Below are positions 6,902 to 9,123 of a stretch of DNA of 9,123 nt, piece by piece; positions within the stretch are counted from its first letter, which is position 1, and every line of letters starts with the position of its first letter. Source of the stretch: Parachlamydia sp. (lineage in GTDB: Bacteria; Chlamydiota; Chlamydiia; Chlamydiales; Parachlamydiaceae). The DNA is taken from contig JAJTHR010000174.1 of the NCBI GenBank assembly GCA_021298935.1, positions 1 through 9,123 on the forward strand, written 5' to 3'. Made by a program: the position numbers and the translations under genes. The notes under the pieces are model-generated. The model was not told where the DNA came from. It ran no database searches and was given only the letters and a program-made list of their open reading frames with translations.

Positions 6902-8776
6902 ATGCATCTGCTTGTATTGACTCCTTTGCTTCTTCCTCTCCTCGGATTTATTGCTCTCTTACTGCTGCAAGAGCGGCTAGGAAGGAAGGGGACGGGATGG
7001 CTGGCTTGCGGAACTGTGGCTTTAAGCTTTCTTTTCTTTGCCATCCTTACACTCCACTATTTACAACAAGGAATGGCTCCCTATTCTTTGCCCTTATATC
7101 AATGGCTTGCAGTCAGCGATTGGACGGTCGAATTTACGCTCCGCATTGATTCCCTTTCCCTTCTCATGGCCCTGATCGTCACAGGCGTCGGATTTCTCAT
7201 CCATGTTTACTCGATCGGCTATATGGACCATGAAAGAGATTATTCCAGGTATTTTGCCTGCCTGAATTTTTTTATTTTCGCCATGCTGCTGCTCGTTTTA
7301 GCCGGCGATCTCGTGCTCCTTTTTTTTGGGTGGGAGGGGGTTGGATTGGCTTCCTACCTTTTGATCGGATTCTGGTATGCACGTCCGGCTGCCGCTCAGG
7401 CAGCCAAGAAGGCGTTCGTTGTCAACCGCATTGGCGACTTGGGCTTCTTGTTGGGCCTCCTTTTGGCATTGAGTTTATTTAAAACCACTCAAATCAGCAG
7501 CATAGAAACCTCGTTGCCTGGGGCTTCGTTGGGACTGACGGTGATGGCCTTGCTATTTTTTTGGGGAGCGACAGGAAAATCGGCGCAGCTTCCCCTTTAT
7601 AATTGGCTTCCCGATGCCATGGAAGGCCCCACCCCCGTTTCAGCCTTGATCCATGCAGCAACGATGGTGACAGCTGGCGTCTATTTAGTCGTCCGTTTGC
7701 ATGAAGTGTATTCTTTAAGCCCTTTCGCCCTGCAGGTCGTCGGAATTGTGGGGGGAGCCACCGCACTTTTTGCCTCGGGGTGCGCCCTGGCGCAAAAAGA
7801 CCTCAAAAGGGTGCTCGCTTATTCGACCGTCAGCCAGCTCGGCCTGATGTTTTTAGCCTGTGGAATTGAAGCTTACTATGCCGCCCTTTTTCATCTCACT
7901 ACTCACGCCTTTATCAAAGCCCTTCTTTTCTTATCGACGGGCAATGTGGTGCACATGATGCATGGAAATACCCTGTTAGAGAAGATGGGTGGATTGGCTT
8001 CCATTTTTACAAAAACGCACTGGCTATTCCTGATCGGCGCCCTTGCCTTAGCCGGAGTGCCTCCTTTTGCAGCCTTTTTCAGTAAGGATCTGATTTTAGA
8101 AATTGAATATCTTGAAGGGATGAAGGGGCTTTATCTCATTGCCCTGGCTGCATCGGTGCTGACAGCCGTCTACATGATGCGTGCTTATTGCCTGGCCTTT
8201 ATCGGACCTAAACGGTCAAGCCCCGAAGAGCTGAAAGGGGTACGGGAAGCCCCCCCTATCATGCTGCTTCCCCTCTATGTTTTAGCTCTTCTTGCCGTGC
8301 TTGGAGGCTTTCTTGGATTTGCTTTCAATGGCCTGCCGCCCCTTGAATTCTTTTTGAAAGAGGTGGATATTTTGCCGCTGGAAAGAGAACTGAGCACCGG
8401 ATTGCATCTTTCTTTTAGGTTATGGGTGGCGATCGGCGGGGCGCTGCTTGGTGTGATCTTCACGGCTTTTATCTATGCAAGGTTTAGCAACCGTCTAAGC
8501 GGCCCGCCCGCTTTTTTAAGAAAAAGCTTTTATGTTGAAACGCTGTACCACCACCTGATCGTCCGGCCTCTCGCCTTTGTTGCGGATGAGATTGTCGAAT
8601 TTTTTGAACCGACCCTCTTCGAAGGCTCCATTGATCAGGCAGGAAAAGCTGCCCAAGGAACTGCCGGATTGCTGCAAAGATTGCAAAGCGGGCAGATCCG
8701 CTCTTATATTGCCTGGATGGCCATCGGAGCGGCTTTCCTTGTGATTTACTTCATCATCGGAGGCCTCAATGCCTAA
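6902..8776 (+). CDS. nuoL: NADH-quinone oxidoreductase subunit L (membrane, antiporter-like, ND5 type)
   Basis: This distal antiporter-like subunit translocates protons and carries the long lateral helix that clamps the membrane arm. The product is 624 residues from the chosen ATG, within the family range, with about 15-16 hydrophobic helices. Key residues are visible: Glu145 in FFGWEGVGLASYLL, Asp179 in NRIGD, Lys226 in GKSAQLPLYNWLPDAMEGP, His251 in SALIHAATMVTAGVYL, His331 and His335 in LFHLTTHAFIKALLF with Lys339, and Lys396 in FFSKD. These match the Glu-Lys and Lys half-channel residues of E. coli NuoL within a few positions. The lateral helix begins near 540 (RKSFYVETLYHHLIVRPL) and continues to about 598; the final membrane helix spans about 601-621. 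The open frame runs upstream to 6776, but that part overlaps nuoK and encodes an unrelated Cys/Arg-rich sequence. It overlaps nuoM by 8 bases. Confidence 0.97.
   Translation: MHLLVLTPLLLPLLGFIALLLLQERLGRKGTGWLACGTVALSFLFFAILTLHYLQQGMAPYSLPLYQWLAVSDWTVEFTLRIDSLSLLMALIVTGVGFLIHVYSIGYMDHERDYSRYFACLNFFIFAMLLLVLAGDLVLLFFGWEGVGLASYLLIGFWYARPAAAQAAKKAFVVNRIGDLGFLLGLLLALSLFKTTQISSIETSLPGASLGLTVMALLFFWGATGKSAQLPLYNWLPDAMEGPTPVSALIHAATMVTAGVYLVVRLHEVYSLSPFALQVVGIVGGATALFASGCALAQKDLKRVLAYSTVSQLGLMFLACGIEAYYAALFHLTTHAFIKALLFLSTGNVVHMMHGNTLLEKMGGLASIFTKTHWLFLIGALALAGVPPFAAFFSKDLILEIEYLEGMKGLYLIALAASVLTAVYMMRAYCLAFIGPKRSSPEELKGVREAPPIMLLPLYVLALLAVLGGFLGFAFNGLPPLEFFLKEVDILPLERELSTGLHLSFRLWVAIGGALLGVIFTAFIYARFSNRLSGPPAFLRKSFYVETLYHHLIVRPLAFVADEIVEFFEPTLFEGSIDQAGKAAQGTAGLLQRLQSGQIRSYIAWMAIGAAFLVIYFIIGGLNA
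8759..8763 (+). promoter_or_regulatory. Shine-Dalgarno of nuoM, inside nuoL
   Basis: GGAGG lies 5 bases before the ATG at 8769 and encodes the Gly-Gly near the NuoL C-terminus. It fixes the nuoM start and shows that the short N-terminus seen there is genuine. Confidence 0.8.
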
Positions 8777-9123
8777 TATCATGTGGCTATTTTTTGGCCC
8801 TCTAATTGCTGCTGGAGCTGTCTTATTTATTCCGCGGCGGTTCGCAAAAATTGTCTCTGGACTATTCAGCCTTCTCCCCTTGCTGCTTCTTCTTTTTACT
8901 CCTTTGGAACAGGCAAGCCTCCATTGGTTTTCTGCTTTATCCATCAACTTAAGTTTCGAACTCGATGCCATTTCTATTTTATTCGCCTATCTGACAGCCA
9001 TTGTTGTCCCCCTAGTTATTTTCTCTACGCAGCATGGCGAGCGCACTTTTTATTTTCTGTCACTGCTATTGCAAGCCCTTTTGCTCGGATTTTTTCTGTC
9101 GACCGACCTTTTATTCTTTACCC
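8769..9123 (+). CDS. nuoM: NADH-quinone oxidoreductase subunit M, N-terminal part (3' end outside window)
   Basis: This is the start of the middle antiporter-like subunit (ND4 type). There are 118 codons before the window ends. Hydrophobic helices are visible at about 3-20, 27-44, 68-87 and 93-112. The segment FELDAISILFAYLTAIVVPLV corresponds to the family's GxDGxS region before helix 3, and FYFLSLLLQALLLGFFLSTDL to the helix that precedes the catalytic Glu. That Glu should fall only a few residues past the window edge. The glycine of the DG pair is replaced by Ala (Asp66-Ala67), and the N-terminus is about 20 residues shorter than in E. coli NuoM. The assignment rests on position after nuoL and on these matches. 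Another antiporter-like (NuoN or MrpD-like) subunit is less likely but not excluded by the visible part alone. Confidence 0.85.
   Translation, partial: MPNIMWLFFGPLIAAGAVLFIPRRFAKIVSGLFSLLPLLLLLFTPLEQASLHWFSALSINLSFELDAISILFAYLTAIVVPLVIFSTQHGERTFYFLSLLLQALLLGFFLSTDLLFFT

Noticed and set aside
8516..8971. Minus-strand open frame of 151 codons across the nuoL/nuoM junction
   Set aside because: It lies antisense to two well-supported genes, its product is low-complexity and basic with no recognisable motif, and no convincing SD was noted. It is a shadow of the coding strand.
1..9123. Possible undescribed system, mobile element, CRISPR array or RNA gene
   Set aside because: Every base except three belongs to a recognised nuo gene. 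No repeats, integrase or transposase fragments, tRNA-like folds or orphan genes were seen on either strand.

Overview
The window is one uninterrupted stretch of a bacterial nuo operon, encoding respiratory complex I (NDH-1, the proton-pumping NADH:quinone oxidoreductase). All genes lie on the + strand in the standard order: the 3' part of nuoD, complete nuoE, nuoF, nuoG, nuoH, nuoI, nuoJ, nuoK and nuoL, and the 5' part of nuoM. nuoA-C and the first half of nuoD should lie just upstream, and the rest of nuoM and nuoN just downstream. Neither can be seen here.

Region by region: bases 1-598 encode the C-terminal half of the quinone-site subunit NuoD. Bases 598-4665 encode the NADH-oxidising module: NuoE (2Fe-2S N1a), NuoF (FMN and 4Fe-4S N3) and NuoG (N1b, N4, N5 and the optional N7). 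Bases 4655-5632 encode the membrane subunit NuoH at the quinone chamber. Bases 5634-6107 encode NuoI, with two 4Fe-4S clusters (N6a/N6b). Bases 6110-9123 encode the membrane arm: NuoJ, NuoK, NuoL and the start of NuoM. Electrons pass from NADH through FMN in NuoF and the cluster chain in NuoG and NuoI to quinone at the NuoD/NuoH interface. NuoH, J, K, L and M couple this to proton translocation.

The genes are packed with almost no spacers. Junctions overlap by 1-11 bases or are separated by 1-2 bases, and most Shine-Dalgarno (SD) sequences sit inside the preceding gene. No promoter, terminator, RNA gene, mobile element, CRISPR array or unexplained intergenic stretch is visible. There is no gene-free stretch longer than 2 bases.

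The organism is a bacterium with SD-led translation, mixed codon use and roughly balanced base composition. The presence of nuoE, F and G means this is the NADH-oxidising form of the complex, not the plastid/cyanobacterial or Fpo type. I cannot assign a phylum from this sequence. NuoF and the N7 cysteine spacing recall E. coli. Separate nuoD, a short NuoG and the style of NuoI recall other phyla such as Acidobacteria, Nitrospirae or environmental Chlamydiae; this is an impression only.

I found no previously undescribed system. Points worth a second look are small: an 11-base SD ahead of nuoF, retained N7 ligands in NuoG, Ala in place of the usual Cys in the NuoF flavin-site motif, SD-less junctions that imply translational coupling, and a short, divergent NuoM N-terminus.
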